Assembly: GCA_029817715.1 (NCBI GenBank)
Contig: JARUPY010000085.1
Location: 4,092,001 to 4,156,000, forward strand
Reading direction: 5' to 3'
From: Melastoma dodecandrum
Taxonomy: Eukaryota > Streptophyta > Magnoliopsida > Myrtales > Melastomataceae
Length of the DNA stretch: 64,000 bases
Shown: one piece after another, positions 41,001 through 53,312 of the stretch
Layout: each line of letters begins with the position of its first letter
Position numbering within the stretch: the first letter of the stretch is position 1
The notes under the pieces: generated by a model
The model's input: the letters and a program-made list of their open reading frames with translations, nothing else
Told to the model about the DNA's origin: nothing
The model's database searches: none
Made by a program: the position numbers and the translations under genes

Positions 41001-44000
41001 CATAAATTTTCTTATTTTCCTCCTCATTGAAAACACACGAGTTTTCCTTCCAACATGATATTGGTTCACATTTACTTACTGAGGCATATGAAGGGTGGGC
41101 TAGGTTACAGGGCCCAACATTTTCTAAGTCCTCCATAAGATCCGTGCATTTAGTTAAAAAATTCATTGATACAATACCATATTGATAGGGTGATGTGGTT
41201 CTCCCAGCCTCCTCCAATAATTGGCAGGATGTTTTAGTTATTCACATGTAGATTTGTTTTCCTCCCAGTGATTGTGTCCTGCTTTGTTCATAGCCTATGA
41301 TCTTTATTTAATCCAAGCATTTAACCTCTAGCAGTAGAAGTTTGTATGATGTATATGACCTGATGATAGGCATAAAACTGATGTGAAAATTGTGATGATA
41401 ATTGGCGAGGACATTAACAATGTCATCTTTTCTTTTATGGAATCACTTTCTCTCATCTATGATAGTCGTCCTTACCATTGATTTTGCCTAGATCAATTTT
41501 TCCCTGATGTTTTACTGCTTTATAGGCCAGTGTGTATACTGTACCATGATCAGAAATTAGCTTTAATTGTTTTTAGCTTCTGACAAGCGTAAAAATAAGT
41601 GTATGTTACTCTCTTTATGTTATTCCCTGCTAAATGAATTCCTTTTTCAATGTAAAGGGAGAGTTTTTTTTTTTTTTTTGGTAGTAGTTTGTTAACAAAG
41701 CCTTGTGGCCGTCTTTTCTTGTTTGCTGCAGGTGCCTTTGTTCTTTGAGTAAAATTTCTGGGAAAGGTTACGGTGTCATTGAGTATCTTATCCAGGTGTT
41801 CTTGAAGCAGCTAGATTCTCAGGGTGATTCAAATAAGCAGGTTCTCTGCTCAATATCTTATCAATGATACCTGTCGTTTACTCCTTAGTTTTATCTCTTG
41901 AAAAGCCTTCAGTTATACAACAAATTCTTGTGATTGATGTGGCATGCTCTTTCGTATCTTATTTTCAGCGATTGTACCTGACCCCAATTTGAAAGCAGTC
42001 ATGCTAATACCTGTTATCTTAGAGTTGATCGTAATGATTACTTTCTCTTTGGTTGAGGCACTGTCTAAATTATGATTGTGTGTGTCTTTTTTTTTCTTCT
42101 TATTTTTTGGTTTGGGGGTTGGGGGGTTTGTCAGCGCAATGAGCTCTCTGGGATTCTTAAGAAATCTAGCATATAAAGATGTGGAACCTAGTTTTAGAAA
42201 TCATCAAAATTTAAAGCTAATTTCAGAAAAAGAAGTTTAAACTACCATTTGAATTGGCTATTAATGTGAAGTTACCAATACCATTGAGCTGATCTACTCT
42301 GAAGAATAAATGTGCGATGAGTCAAAGCAGAAGGTTCTGTCTGTGGCGTTTGATACGATAACGTGGTGCCATCCCATTGTTGCATTAGTCTGAAATAAGA
42401 AATAGTCTAAAGAGAGTCATTCGTTCTCTAGAACCAATCTGCAGTTTCTTCCCATTCTAATTGTTTTGATCTTCCCATACTTAAATCTCATGATCTACGA
42501 GTGATCAAACCATCTGCATGGATGGATATAACAACATTTGAGCTGTAAATCTTTCTTGCCCAGATTAATGATCACATCATCGTTTATGCCTGACTAAGCC
42601 ATATCCTTTTTATTAATGTCTTGAGTGGAAGAATTTGAATATTGCTCTCTGCTAGCCTATCTGCTTAACAAAAATATGAGGCTTGTCTGCTAATTAACCC
42701 TTTTTCGGTGTATTCTGGTTAAATGCAATCACGTTCAACAGCTAGTGGGCCGATCTCTCTTTTGTCTCGGCTTGCTTCTACGCTATGGCAACTCGCTGCT
42801 GAGCTACACAAGTAACAAGAATAGTGTGGCAAGAAGCATTGGCTTGTTTAAGAAGTATCTTAGTACGGAGGACTTTGCTTTGAAAATTCGGTCTTTGCAG
42901 GTTGGTACTTCAACGGTTGACAGTTTTTCATGCTGACATTTCTTGAAGTCATACTCACTGATAAAGGGTAAAGAGTCTTTTGATCAACCAACCTGACTCA
43001 AAGAGATTTCTCTTTCAGGCTCTGGGATTTGTCCTTATTGCAAGGCCTGAAATTATGTTGGAGGAAGATGTTAGTGGAATAGTAGAATTGAGTTTGTCCG
43101 ATTCGGATTCTCGGCTTCGGGTATGTTATCTTGGTATTCCCTTTATCATACCCTTTTCCCAATCATGATATCTAAAACCGACACTTCCAATCCAGTTGCA
43201 AGCCCTGCAGAATGTGTATGAGTATCTTCTCGATGCGGAAAGGCAAATGGGAACAGCTGGTGAAGTTACTGGTGCCCAGGCAACTAAAGAGAGGGGCAAC
43301 AGCGTTCCTGTGGCAGCAGGTGCTGGAGATACTAACATATGTGGGGGAATTATACAGCTATATTGGGAAAGAATACTAGAGAGGTGCTTGGATTATTATT
43401 ACCAAGTTCGTCAGACTGCCCTTAAGGTTAGAACATATTTGCTGGCATATATGCTTGGTGGGTTTCTAATAGTTTTGTTTGATTTCATTAGTTGTGCTTA
43501 TATTATATCCGCCTGATTATTGATTTCTTGGGGTTTGTTCTTGTGCTTATATTATAACCGCCCGATTATTGGTTTTCTTGGGATTTGTTCCTTACAACAC
43601 AGATTATTCTTTGCAGATTGTCGAGATTGTTTTACGTCAGGGCCTTGTTCATCCTATCACATGCGTGCCTTATCTAATTGCACTCGAAACAGATCCGCGT
43701 GAATCTAATTCCAAGTTGGCTCATCACCTTTTGCTTAACATGAATGAGAAGTAAGTTCTATCCAAAATTGTTGTTTTTGGCCCTTCAATTCCAAAACTTT
43801 TTTGTGCTTGGTCTTCATCCAATTGATTGGTCGATAAATTATGTGTTCTTTCAGGTATCCTGCCTTCTTCGAGAGTCGTTTAGGGGATGGTCTACAAATG
43901 TCTTTTACTTTCGTTAGAACAATGACCAGGACTCAAGATGGTGGCCATGGAGTTCCTCCTAATGGTTCTGAAGGTGTCAAAGGGAAATCGGATGCCGTTT

Positions 44001-45407
44001 CATTTGCTCAAGCAAGGCTTGGAGTTTCCAGAATTTACAAACTAATCCGAGGGAATCGTGCTTCGAGGAACAAATTCATGTCCTCCATTGTGCGAAAATT
44101 TGATGGCCCAGTTTGGAATGAAACCATTGTCCCTTTCCTAATGTGAGTTTTTTCCGCCAATTTTTGTAACTGTATTCTCTCTGCAAGGGAATGGCATCAG
44201 TTTTTGTGATTTTCCTTTGCACTTCACAGGCACTGCACGGAAGTACTTGCTTTACTGCCTTTTACAACCCCAGATGAGCCGCTTTATTTGATATATACCA
44301 TAAATCGGGTCATACAAGTCAGGACCGGAGCAATCGAGGCAAACCTGAAAGCATTTTGTTCGAGATTTGTGTCAAAGGGTGTTGAAAGCGTTGTCAATGG
44401 GTTTGGCCAACAAGCTCCGTCTGCTCCGTATCTTTCCAGTAATATTGAGCCTGTAGACTTGAATGGCATGAACCAAGAGTTATCCTATCAGCATAACGTT
44501 GACTACATGACATCCCTGGATTTGAATGGAAACCTCTTAGGAGCACAAATGAGTCAGCTCGATTCAAATCGCTTTAACTTTGGGGGGGGGGATTTCTCAA
44601 TTGCTGATCCTGGAGGATTTTCTGGCTCTTCAGTGGAGGACCTTTCCACGGTTAAGGTAATTCTTTCATGTCCAGGCACTAATTCATATAATTGTTTTTG
44701 GATCTGGAAATATCCTTCAATGTGTCTTTCCCAAGATTCCTTATTTGGATTTTATTATGTTTTGTGTCTAACTTTTTGGGAAATATTGTTTTTGCAGTTG
44801 GATTGTTTGGGTGCTACGGCGTTGCGGCTTCTCTTGTTACTAAAAAGGCACCTCAAAATTGTATACGGCCTCAATGACGAGCGTTGTCAGGTAATCCTTT
44901 CTCTTTGTCATTTGGAAGGGCCAGTTCCTTATTTAGCATTGCTGTCAGTCGCCAACTCTTGCGAATTGTTACCCTGGCAGGCATTTTCTCCTAATGATCC
45001 ATTAAAACCTGGCGAAGTTCTGACAAAGCAAAATATTACCTTTGACATTACGGGAATCCGGACTGATCTGCCCAACACTGCAGAGGAAGTTGCCCAGCAA
45101 TATCAAGTACTGCCGTGGCCGCAATTTTTATAGCTTAGCTGTTTCATTTTATTTGGAGTTCCCTAATCTTACCTCCCTCTTTCCTGTGCAGGAGTTCAAG
45201 AGTGCTTTGAAGGAAGACACTGTCGACTATGCTGCCTACACAGCAAACATTAAGCCTAAGAGGCCAACTTCTAGAAGAGGCCCGAGGCGAACCAGCGGCG
45301 TCGCCGCAGGCGACGACGACGACGACTTCGACGACAATTGGTCTACCAAGGTACGGATGAATACTAGCGGTGGGAGGAGGATGACTAGGAGCAACCGGGT
45401 GAGGTAA
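32007..45407 (+). CDS. SCC2: Sister chromatid cohesion protein SCC2 (cohesin loader, NIPBL-like) with PHD finger
   Basis: With SCC4, SCC2 loads cohesin onto chromosomes. Twenty-eight exons give 1,793 aa, near the Arabidopsis length: 32007-32251, 33979-34088, 34707-34831, 35892-35985, 36069-36325, 36465-36572, 36667-36778, 37057-37150, 37244-37430, 37511-37939, 38173-38696, 38774-38984, 39054-39104, 39200-39358, 39441-39608, 39919-40218, 40298-40450, 40826-40995, 41732-41840, 42742-42900, 43019-43120, 43196-43426, 43617-43750, 43855-44142, 44230-44656, 44798-44890, 44981-45106 and 45192-45407. A plant-type PHD finger ([33 protein letters not shown]) lies in exon 11. HEAT-like repeats follow ([61 protein letters not shown]). 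The C-terminus is basic/acidic and ends [13 protein letters not shown]. All junction phases agree and no lesion is seen. Confidence 0.95.
35015..35711. mobile_element. Non-autonomous hAT element in SCC2 intron 3
   Basis: The element begins CAGTGTAGTTAAAAGCGC and ends CCCCTTAACTACACTG, so the outer 12 bp are perfect inverted repeats. Flanks CTAGGGAG (35007-35014) and CTGGGGAG (35712-35719) are an 8-bp target duplication with one mismatch, the hAT length. Subterminal GGCGC-rich motifs (AGGCGCGCC, GGGCGCG, AAGGTGCGC, TTTGCGCCTCGG) are typical transposase-binding arrays in plant hATs. There is no transposase frame in the 697 bp. It lies within a large intron and does not touch splice sites. Confidence 0.82.
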
Positions 45408-45958
45408 AAAATAGAAGACAGTGAATAGGAACTGTAAATACACGCAAGGGGGTTGGGGGAGGGGGTTAATGATGGTACAGGCATAATACATGGTGGGGCA
45501 AGCTTAGGTGATTAGTTACCCAGATTTAGGAAAATACTGATGTGTGAAAAGAACTCTCCCCTGGGCACAGAAATCACGTCTAGGCTTATAGTCAGTCCGA
45601 TGATGTGATTGGGTATAATTTAGTTTGGGGTTAAGTCATTCTTTGACAGTCAGGGGGGAAGTTTGTAAGTTACACGGTTCTCTTGGTTTTGTTGCTGTTG
45701 CTGCTGTTGTTGTGGTTGGCTTTTATTGTGTATGAAACTTGTTGCGTCTGGGTGCAGAAAGGGGGTAAGGTGCATACTCATGAAATATAGCTTTGTAGAT
45801 CCAAAACTGGAAGGCATACAAAAATAACCGAAAGGACTGTCCGTGTAACAAGTGAGGCACGCCGGTGCTATTATTACACTACTACTACTCACTAATTGGG
45901 AGAGGATCATCAGCAATACGCACAAAATTTTAGTTTTGGGTGGTGGAGAAACTTGGGG
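45408..45958. other. Convergent 3' regions of SCC2 and BCCP
   Basis: The 3' UTRs of the plus-strand SCC2 gene and the minus-strand BCCP gene meet here. A CTG-type trinucleotide run (GCTGTTGCTGCTGTTG) lies near 45690. No gene is seen. Confidence 0.4.
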
Positions 45959-48266
45959 TTAGCCCATCTTTTTTTCCAGAGGTTTCTGAAGAGGAGAGAA
46001 GATTAGCTGCAGTGGCAGGCTTTCAGGGTGCAATGGTAAATAGAGGCTGCACGATTAAAAAGAAAGGCATTGATGATGAGCAAAACCACTAGAGTCATGA
46101 AACGGAGGACTTGCCTCAGTCCAGGAAGTGTGCTACTCACCGTGTCCACGCTCACTGGTTTACCATCCTCCGCCAGGATCCCTGAAATTGTTCCGCTCTG
46201 ATCGGCCTGAGTAATTTAAGACAATCATGTGATCACCTGGACTAGAAAACACCCATTCCAAATTCCAACCCAACCAATATCCACTCATTTATCCTTTTAT
46301 TTTTGCACCGTATCGGGCATATAGAGTATCGTCTGCTAGAGGGCAGTTGACTCTCGTCTAATGTGCTAGAAAACTTGGTCCAGGATACTGATAAAGTGCA
46401 TTTTGCCCCTAGGCAACCTGGTCTTCTTTAACTAATCGTATCAGTTCTAGCAAGACCTAGATCACAGAAAGCTGACAAACAAGAACATCGAATGTACACG
46501 AGAAAGTAGAAGTATGTGCACCTCAATTTCATTCATCAACTTCATGGCTTCAATGATGCAGACCACTTGACCCTTCTGCACTTTGTCTCCAACCTAGAAA
46601 GGAAATAACCCAATTTCCGAATCTATCAGTTTCTTCCTCGCTCTTGATCAGGATGACTGGAGAGAATCGTCCCTATCTTCTAGTTTTGAAATGAAGTACC
46701 TTCACAAAAGGAGGTTCCCCAGGGGCAGGAGAGCGGTAGAATGTGCCGGCCATGGGGCACTTTAGAGATGCGTGGGAAGAACAACTGGGCTTAGCCGGGG
46801 CAGGTAGAGCAGGTGCCGTGGGAGGACCTTGGCCAGAAGGAGTGGGCACAGGAGCAGGGATTGGTGGCGGTGGGGGAGCGTAAGAGGGAAACACGGTCTG
46901 AGGAATGGGGGCCGTCACAATTGGCTGCTGAATTGCCTCCTTTTTGCTAATAGTAATCTCAAAATCTAGTTGCTTTAGCTGTAATTCACTGATGTCTTTT
47001 GAATCTACAAGCCTGGATGTGATCGAAACAAGTGGAGTTAAAACTGGATGCTTTGCAGGTTAAGCTCCCACAAAAGCCAAGCATTAATCAACTTACTTAA
47101 CCAGGTCGGACACTTTGGCCATGAAACCTGAGATCACCGCTGGGTCAGTAATGGGGCTTGAAGTCGCAGAACCATTGCCTCCATCAGATACAGAGGCTTC
47201 AGATTTTCCATCAACCAGGGCCGAGTTGGCGGATTTTTCAGCAGTAACCTTGAACATCAGACACTACAGTTAGTTGACTCTCATCATATTATTCTCAGAA
47301 TGGGCAAAGAATCTAACCAACTTTACAGAACATAAAAGCCACCTCATTAACCTTCGCCTTTGCCTTCCAGAAAGCAGATTGCTTATTCGACCACTGAAAA
47401 TAATGTCAGAAGCTCATCAAACGATGGAATGAGAAAACACAACCAATGCAAATGAGATCATTAATCAGCCTGAACAAGACATTTGACAAGTACACTGTCC
47501 CAACATGTCACTGACTACTTGGTAACAACAGAGAAATTGAACTGCCAAACTGTGAGCGGGTTACCTTTGCCAGTAATTGTTTCTGACCAACATCTCATAA
47601 TATACATGAAGAATCACAGAACATCACCTAAAAAGAGAAACATGGTAGGGAGAAACTCGGATACTATTGATTTGACCATCACTTAATCCTCCCACAAAAC
47701 AGCTGTTATGATCAAAACGAAGCATACACAATCAGACTTTCTGCTTAAGCAGACACTAATCATAATCACTGCACGGCAGCAGTCACCATCCTGTCATTAA
47801 CCAAAATCGAACTTTCCATGCTAATCCAAGCATTAGCATTGTCGACTTCCATTCGATATCTGAAACTGAATCTCATTAATTTGCCGTATTCCACCTCAAG
47901 CTACATCGCAACAGCTCAGAGTATGAAACCAGAATTACACCCAAATCGCATAACCAACGTAACAAAGAACAATCCTAACACCCATAACCACATCAATAAC
48001 CAACCCAATAGAATTTTCTACAATGAGTATTAAAAGAGAGAGAAATAGAGAGAGCACCCATCAAACCACCTCTACATCAATGAGAAATCCCAGAGATTCA
48101 CCTTCAACCCAAGAGGAGGCCGATTCCCCAGACCAGACCCCAGGGGTGGTGCGAACACGTTCTTCCTCGGGTTCGCCTTCCCTCCCGCACTCCTGCCTAA
48201 ACCAGACCCACCCAAGGGAGAGGGAGAGGCTTTCAACGCACATGGGGTCGTTGCATGCGAAGCCAT
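45959..48266 (-). CDS. BCCP: Biotin carboxyl carrier protein of plastid acetyl-CoA carboxylase
   Basis: BCCP carries the biotin that shuttles CO2 in heteromeric acetyl-CoA carboxylase, the first step of plastid fatty-acid synthesis. Exons are 48102-48266, 47343-47393, 47097-47248, 46700-47012, 46522-46593, 46141-46206 and 45959-45985 (281 aa). A Ser/Ala/Gly-rich plastid transit peptide (MASHATTPCALKASPSPLGG) is followed by ISELQLKQLDFEITI, a Pro/Ala-rich hinge (YAPPPPPIPAPVPTPSGQG), and the biotinyl domain CPMAGTFYRSPAPGEPPF, GDKVQKGQV, CIIEAMKLMNEIE with the biotinylated Lys, and ISGILAEDGKPVSVDT. The last 9-codon exon (27 nt) reads KPLEKKMG instead of the usual PLFVI-type ending, so its choice is uncertain. 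The EAMKLM motif separates this from the non-biotinylated BADC proteins. Confidence 0.92.
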
Positions 48267-48579
48267 TTCCTTTCTTCACGCCCCCCAAACACCTCAACAA
48301 AACTGACCCGAAAGATGGAAGTTCTCAAGCTAAACGCGAGATGGGGCTTTGGATCTTGCGAGAAAGGGCACAACTTTGAAGAAATTTAAGGAGAAATGCG
48401 GAGGTGGGGTGGCGACAGAATTGATTGTGAACAAGGCGATGGAAGCGAGGGCTTTTAATTTTCTTGTAGCGGCGATGATATCGATGTGAGTAGGCTGAGC
48501 GTGTGTGTTACAAAGGTTGTCTTTTTTTTTTTTTTTCTCTTGAGGGCAAGTGAGTTTTTGAGGAGATGGGTGTAGATAG
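48267..48579. other. BCCP promoter / 5' UTR side, no gene seen
   Basis: Upstream of the minus-strand BCCP start. It contains a poly-T run near 48522-48537 and no coding homology. A foldback element begins at its far end, about 310 bp from the start codon. Confidence 0.4.
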
Positions 48580-49155
48580 ATGATCCCAAGGAGTTTTGTA
48601 GGGAAATACGGTTAGTTTTAAAAAAAATTTGCGAAATACGGTCCCAGTTTCGTAAAATACGGTTTTACCGTCGATGGGGCGCGTTTTGAAAACGCGTCCT
48701 CCGATTTATAAAGAGGACGCATTTTCAAAACGCGCCCCCCGACGTGCCAAAGGAAAGGGCGGGTATGCGAGATGGAAAAATGACATGAGGGCGCGGTTTT
48801 CAAAACCCGCCCCTTAGACACCTGGAGAAAATTTTCCCAAGTATCGGAATGACGGGTGGGGAGGAGGGGGTTGAGGGGGGGGCGGGTTTTGAAAACCCGC
48901 CCCTGACATGAGGGCGCGTTTTGGAACCGCGCCCTCATGCCATTTTCCCATCTGGCATAGAGGCGGGTTTTGCCCGCCCCTTCCTTTGGCACGCCGGGGG
49001 GCGCGTTTTGAAAACGCGTCCTCTTTATAAATCGGAGGACGCGTTTTCAAAACGTGCCCCATCAACGGTAAAACCGTATTTTACGAAACTGGGACCGTAT
49101 TTCGCAAATTTTTTTTAAAACTAACCGTATTTCCGTACAAAACTCGATCCCCAAG
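48580..49155. mobile_element. GC-rich foldback element made of nested palindromes
   Basis: The whole stretch is one large inverted repeat. The left arm starts near GAGTTTTGTAGGGAAATACGG and the right arm ends CCGTATTTCCGTACAAAACTC. The arms (about 48580-48835 and 48890-49155) pair over most of their length around a loop near 48840-48885. Each arm contains smaller palindromes of one type: GGGCGCGTTTTGAAAACGCG, GAGGACGCATTTTCAAAACG, GGCGGGTTTTGAAAACCCGC. The outer 70-80 bp are AT-rich (AAATACGGT units) and the core is very GC-rich, unlike the neighbourhood. There is no coding capacity beyond translated palindrome. No target duplication is clear because the similarity of the ends extends into the flanks. 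Confidence 0.75.
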
Positions 49156-50340
49156 TGCCAGATCCCCAAGAATTTGGGAAGCCACCAAATTTGGTATGAC
49201 AAACGAGGTCGTCCTGCGGTGAATTTAGATTAGAAAAAATATTTAACAAAGAAAGAAAAATACGTTCTTCCACCATTTTGCCTTCTTTTTTCAGTTGTTT
49301 CTCAAAATTTCCAGACACATCCCAAGTGTCGTGTTGGCTGGCTGTGTAGATGAGTTCATTTTCATATGGATGTTGTTTGTTAGGATGTGTAAGTGAATGG
49401 GTCGGAATGAATGAGTGAATCAGAACAGATGGGTTCTATAGATTTTGAAACCCAATAACAGAAGTTTAGGTTCCCCTTTGAATCAGCCCATGCTCAAGCT
49501 GTAATTGAAATGCTGGCCACTAAGATAAAAAAAAAGGGTCATCTTATTAAAAAAAACAGAGCCAACCTTCCTCCAACTCAAAGCAAACATCTCTTCCTCT
49601 TTCTCTCCCATCCCTCCTTTCCTTGTGTTCAAATCTCTTGACTAAATAATTAATTTTTCATTTTATTGTTCCGACTCAACGATCAAATAACTTGAGGAGC
49701 TAAAGAAAAGATACGAATGAGAGAATTACACTCCCACAACACGTTGGCGTTGATGTTGAGGTTGGCATGAAGTTGCTCAAAACTGACCCCTTTCTCGAAA
49801 ATTGACCCCATCATACAACAATGACAACAACCATAATTATTATTATTACAGGTGATTTTCAATTGATTTGATTATATTTGGATTAGAATAATCTCGTTAG
49901 TTGTGGTTGGGATCTGTCTTGGTTTCTTAAAACAAATAAAGAAGAAGGTGAATGATTTTTCTAAGTGGCAAAAGGACAGACGTGAGAGAGTACATGCTAC
50001 GACATTCTTGGGAGATCATGCCTTGAACCATGTCAGTCTTATTATTATTATTTTTATTTAATTGATGGGAATATTCACTTTGTGTGCGAAGTAAGATGTG
50101 TCCATCAAGTCAACTAATGTGTGTGTATATATATATATAACCAAACAGAATTAAATGGATAAATATTGATAAGGAATCTGGAGGATTTATATGTGATTAT
50201 TGCATCAAATGTAGATGTTAAATAAATTATTAAGAAAAGAGAAAGAAAATAAATTGTGGGGATTTTTTTTTAGAGAAAGTGTGGACCGGACTGGACTGGA
50301 AAGGGAGTGCAGGTTCGAGTCGTCGTTGGATTTGCATATA
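49156..50340. other. Intergenic AT-rich spacer upstream of UGD
   Basis: No gene is seen. It contains poly-A/T runs and a TATATATATATATA stretch near 50131, within the distal promoter of the UDP-glucose dehydrogenase gene. Confidence 0.4.
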
Positions 50341-51135
50341 AACTTCGTCCCCCTCTCTCTGCATCGCCATCCCCCGCTCATTTTTTGTCATTCGAAGAGT
50401 CTTCCGTCTCCTCTCTCCCTCTCTATTTGTCTGTCGGGAAGAAGAAAAAGAAGCTCTGTTCTCGTCGTGTTTAAGGTATTGGTATTACCTGTTTTCGGAC
50501 ATGTTAACCCCGGTTGTTGTAATCTTAGTCCGGGCTTGCGCATTCCCCTCTTTCGGGTCTCATTGATTCGTGATGGGGTTGGGGTTTCTGGCGAAAGTTT
50601 TGATTTTGACGCCAGGGTCCCTCAGATCTAGTGCTCGCTTGTTTCTTGGTCGTTTTTCTCTCCCGGGCTTGATCCCGGATGCTGTTTTTTTTTTCATGTG
50701 TCCTCCTCTAGTGATCCCGGGGAATTCTGATGGGGAGACGGCTCTTGGTGTTGCTCCGAGGGTTTGCTTTTGCTTGGCTGGAGTTTCGTCTGATTGGGAC
50801 ATCTTATGAGAGTTTTCGAGGGTGTGATTGCGGATGGTTTGCATTTTAGGAAGCTTTAGATGTTTGGGCACTGTGTCGTGCATTGTGGTGGATCCATTTG
50901 TTGTTGGGTCGTTTTTTCGCCCTGGATTGAAATCTCGATTCTGGGTACTTTGGGAGTATGATGCGAGTGCGGTGACTAGATCATGCGAGAACCGAACCTC
51001 GAAAACGAGAATCTGATTTTGAAAGAGAAGCAGCTAATCGTATTCTTTTTCGATTTTCGGATCAAGATTGCCATGTTTATGGGTTTGTTTGCACTTACTG
51101 CCACAGTTTTTCTTGAAGCCAAATAGCAGAGAGAG
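50341..51135 (+). promoter_or_regulatory. 5' UTR of UGD with a leader intron
   Basis: The CT-rich leader from about 50350 ends in TTTAAG|GTATTG (donor at 50476). A T-rich stretch of about 650 bp follows, ending in an AG acceptor just before GAGAGATGG at 51136 (about 51126-51129). Plant UGD genes are known for an intronless CDS preceded by a leader intron, and the composition fits. The exact acceptor is not certain. Confidence 0.55.
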
Positions 51136-52578
51136 ATGGTGAAGATCTGCTGCATTGGTGCTGGGTACGTCGGTGGGCCCACCATGGCGGTCATCGCGCT
51201 CAAGTGCCCGTCCGTGGAAGTCGTGGTGGTCGACATCTCGGTGTCCAGGATCACTGCCTGGAACAGTGACCAGCTCCCTATTTATGAGCCGGGCTTGGAT
51301 GATGTCGTGGAGCAATGCCGAGGAAGGAATCTGTTCTTCAGCACTGATGTAGAGAAGCATGTGGCAGAGGCAGACATAGTGTTTGTCTCTGTCAACACCC
51401 CGACCAAGACCCGAGGTCTGGGCGCTGGTAAGGCTGCTGACCTGACCTACTGGGAGAGTGCTGCCCGCATGATCGCTGATGTCTCAAAGTCCGACAAGAT
51501 TGTCGTAGAGAAGTCTACAGTCCCGGTGAAAACCGCTGAAGCCATAGAGAAAATTCTGACCCACAACAGCAAAGGGATCAAGTTCCAGATCCTGTCGAAC
51601 CCCGAGTTCCTTGCCGAGGGGACTGCTATCGAGGATCTCTTCACTCCCGATCGCGTCCTAATTGGTGGTAGGGAAACCCCGGACGGCCAGAAGGCAGTTC
51701 AAGCCTTGAAGGACATTTACTCCCAATGGGTCCCTGAAGATCGTATCCTGACAACAAACCTCTGGTCTGCGGAGCTCTCGAAGCTGGCAGCGAATGCCTT
51801 CTTGGCTCAGAGGATCTCGTCTGTGAATGCCATGTCGGCGCTCTGTGAAAGCACCGGGGCCGATGTCACCCAGGTTTCTTTTGCGGTGGGGAAGGACACG
51901 AGAATCGGGCCGAAGTTCCTCAATGCTAGCGTCGGATTTGGTGGATCATGCTTCCAGAAGGATATCTTGAATCTCGTCTACATCTGCGAATGCAATGGCC
52001 TTCCTGAGGTAGCCGAATACTGGCGCCAGGTCATCAAGATCAATGACTACCAGAAATCCCGGTTCGTCAACCGTATTGTCTCCTCCATGTTCAACACCGT
52101 AGCCAACAAAAAGATCGGCATCTTGGGGTTCGCATTCAAGAAGGACACCGGCGACACCCGTGAGACCCCTGCGATCGATGTCTGCAAGTGTCTCCTGGGC
52201 GACAAGGCCCGGCTGAGCATATACGACCCTCAGGTCACCGAGGACCAGATCCAGAGGGATCTCACGTTGAGCAAGTTCTATTGGGACCACCCCGAGCATC
52301 TCCAATCTTTGAGCCCGGGCACCGTGAAGCAAGTCTCCATTGTTTGGGATGCGTACTCGGCTGTAAAGGACGCCCACGGCCTCTGCATCCTCACCGAGTG
52401 GGACGAGTTCAAGACCCTGGACTTCCAGAAGATCTACGACAACATGCAGAAGCCGGCTTTTGTCTTCGACGGGAGGAATATCGTTAACGTCGAGAAGTTG
52501 CGGGAGATTGGATTCATCGTGTACTCGATCGGCAGGCCTGTGGATGCCTGGCTCAAGGACATGCCAGCAGTTGCCTAG
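51136..52578 (+). CDS. UGD: UDP-glucose 6-dehydrogenase
   Basis: It oxidises UDP-glucose twice with NAD+ to UDP-glucuronate, the entry point to UDP-GalA, UDP-Xyl, UDP-Ara and UDP-Api for pectin and hemicellulose, in the cytosol. A single exon of 480 aa is the standard plant length. The Rossmann motif [14 protein letters not shown] is at residues 8-21. Also visible are [26 protein letters not shown], and the catalytic Cys272 in [10 protein letters not shown]. The second domain has [20 protein letters not shown] and [14 protein letters not shown], and the C-terminus is [15 protein letters not shown]. No substitution of a catalytic residue is seen. It lies about 5.3 kb before a GAUT gene of the same sugar pathway. 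Confidence 0.97.
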   Translation: MVKICCIGAGYVGGPTMAVIALKCPSVEVVVVDISVSRITAWNSDQLPIYEPGLDDVVEQCRGRNLFFSTDVEKHVAEADIVFVSVNTPTKTRGLGAGKAADLTYWESAARMIADVSKSDKIVVEKSTVPVKTAEAIEKILTHNSKGIKFQILSNPEFLAEGTAIEDLFTPDRVLIGGRETPDGQKAVQALKDIYSQWVPEDRILTTNLWSAELSKLAANAFLAQRISSVNAMSALCESTGADVTQVSFAVGKDTRIGPKFLNASVGFGGSCFQKDILNLVYICECNGLPEVAEYWRQVIKINDYQKSRFVNRIVSSMFNTVANKKIGILGFAFKKDTGDTRETPAIDVCKCLLGDKARLSIYDPQVTEDQIQRDLTLSKFYWDHPEHLQSLSPGTVKQVSIVWDAYSAVKDAHGLCILTEWDEFKTLDFQKIYDNMQKPAFVFDGRNIVNVEKLREIGFIVYSIGRPVDAWLKDMPAVA

Positions 52579-53007
52579 AGACGAAAAGGAAGTAACAATT
52601 TCTACAGACACCCCCCATATACTCAAATTATATATAACTTTTTTTTTTTTTAAATCAATAACTTCTTCCATAACCACACATATCTTCTTCTCCATTCACT
52701 AAGCAGCAGTTTTCACTTCTGCGTTTTTTTGTTGTATCCTTCATTTTACAAATTCCTGCCATAGTCTTCTTCCTCTTCTGCCTCTTGATCGATTCTCGTC
52801 ATTTCAACTCATCCGCTTTATATGCAACAAATACATCCCTTCTATTTTTGTACTTGTAATAATAATTCATGTAGTAATAATTGTTCAAGGAATTGGATGG
52901 TACACCCAAACATCTGAAAATTTAATTTTGAAACTAAGAACAAAAAGAAATGAAGATTTACACAAAATGGACATAAACAAACAAATGCTATTGTAGCTAA
53001 AAAAGAA
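52579..53007. other. 3' region of UGD up to the MULE
   Basis: Likely 3' UTR, then AT-rich spacer. The last nine bases (52999-53007, AAAAAAGAA) form the left copy of the MULE target duplication. Confidence 0.5.
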
Positions 53008-53312
53008 GGCAAAATATCAAATTATGGCCTCAATTATTGATCAATTTTCTGTTTTGGCATAAACTTTGTTTATTATATGATTTTAACCAGAACTTCTATT
53101 TTAACCTATTTTATGGCCAGACAACGACGACGTTACGGAACTTCCTGACGTGGACATAACGGCAGCTGATGTGGATCCGAGGTGGCAATATTTTCACTCT
53201 CCACGTCACTCCACATGGCGACACGTTGATACAAACGTGACATTTTTTATTTCTTCCCCAAATCAAACAAGAAGAACCCTAATTCCATTTCTTCCCCCTC
53301 GCTGCATTCAAA

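Noticed and set aside
48618..49118. Open frames on both strands through the foldback
   Set aside because: They translate the palindromes themselves (the same peptide appears from both strands), so they are not genes.
51946..52695. 249-codon frame antisense to UGD
   Set aside because: Shadow of the highly biased third-codon positions of the UGD coding sequence.
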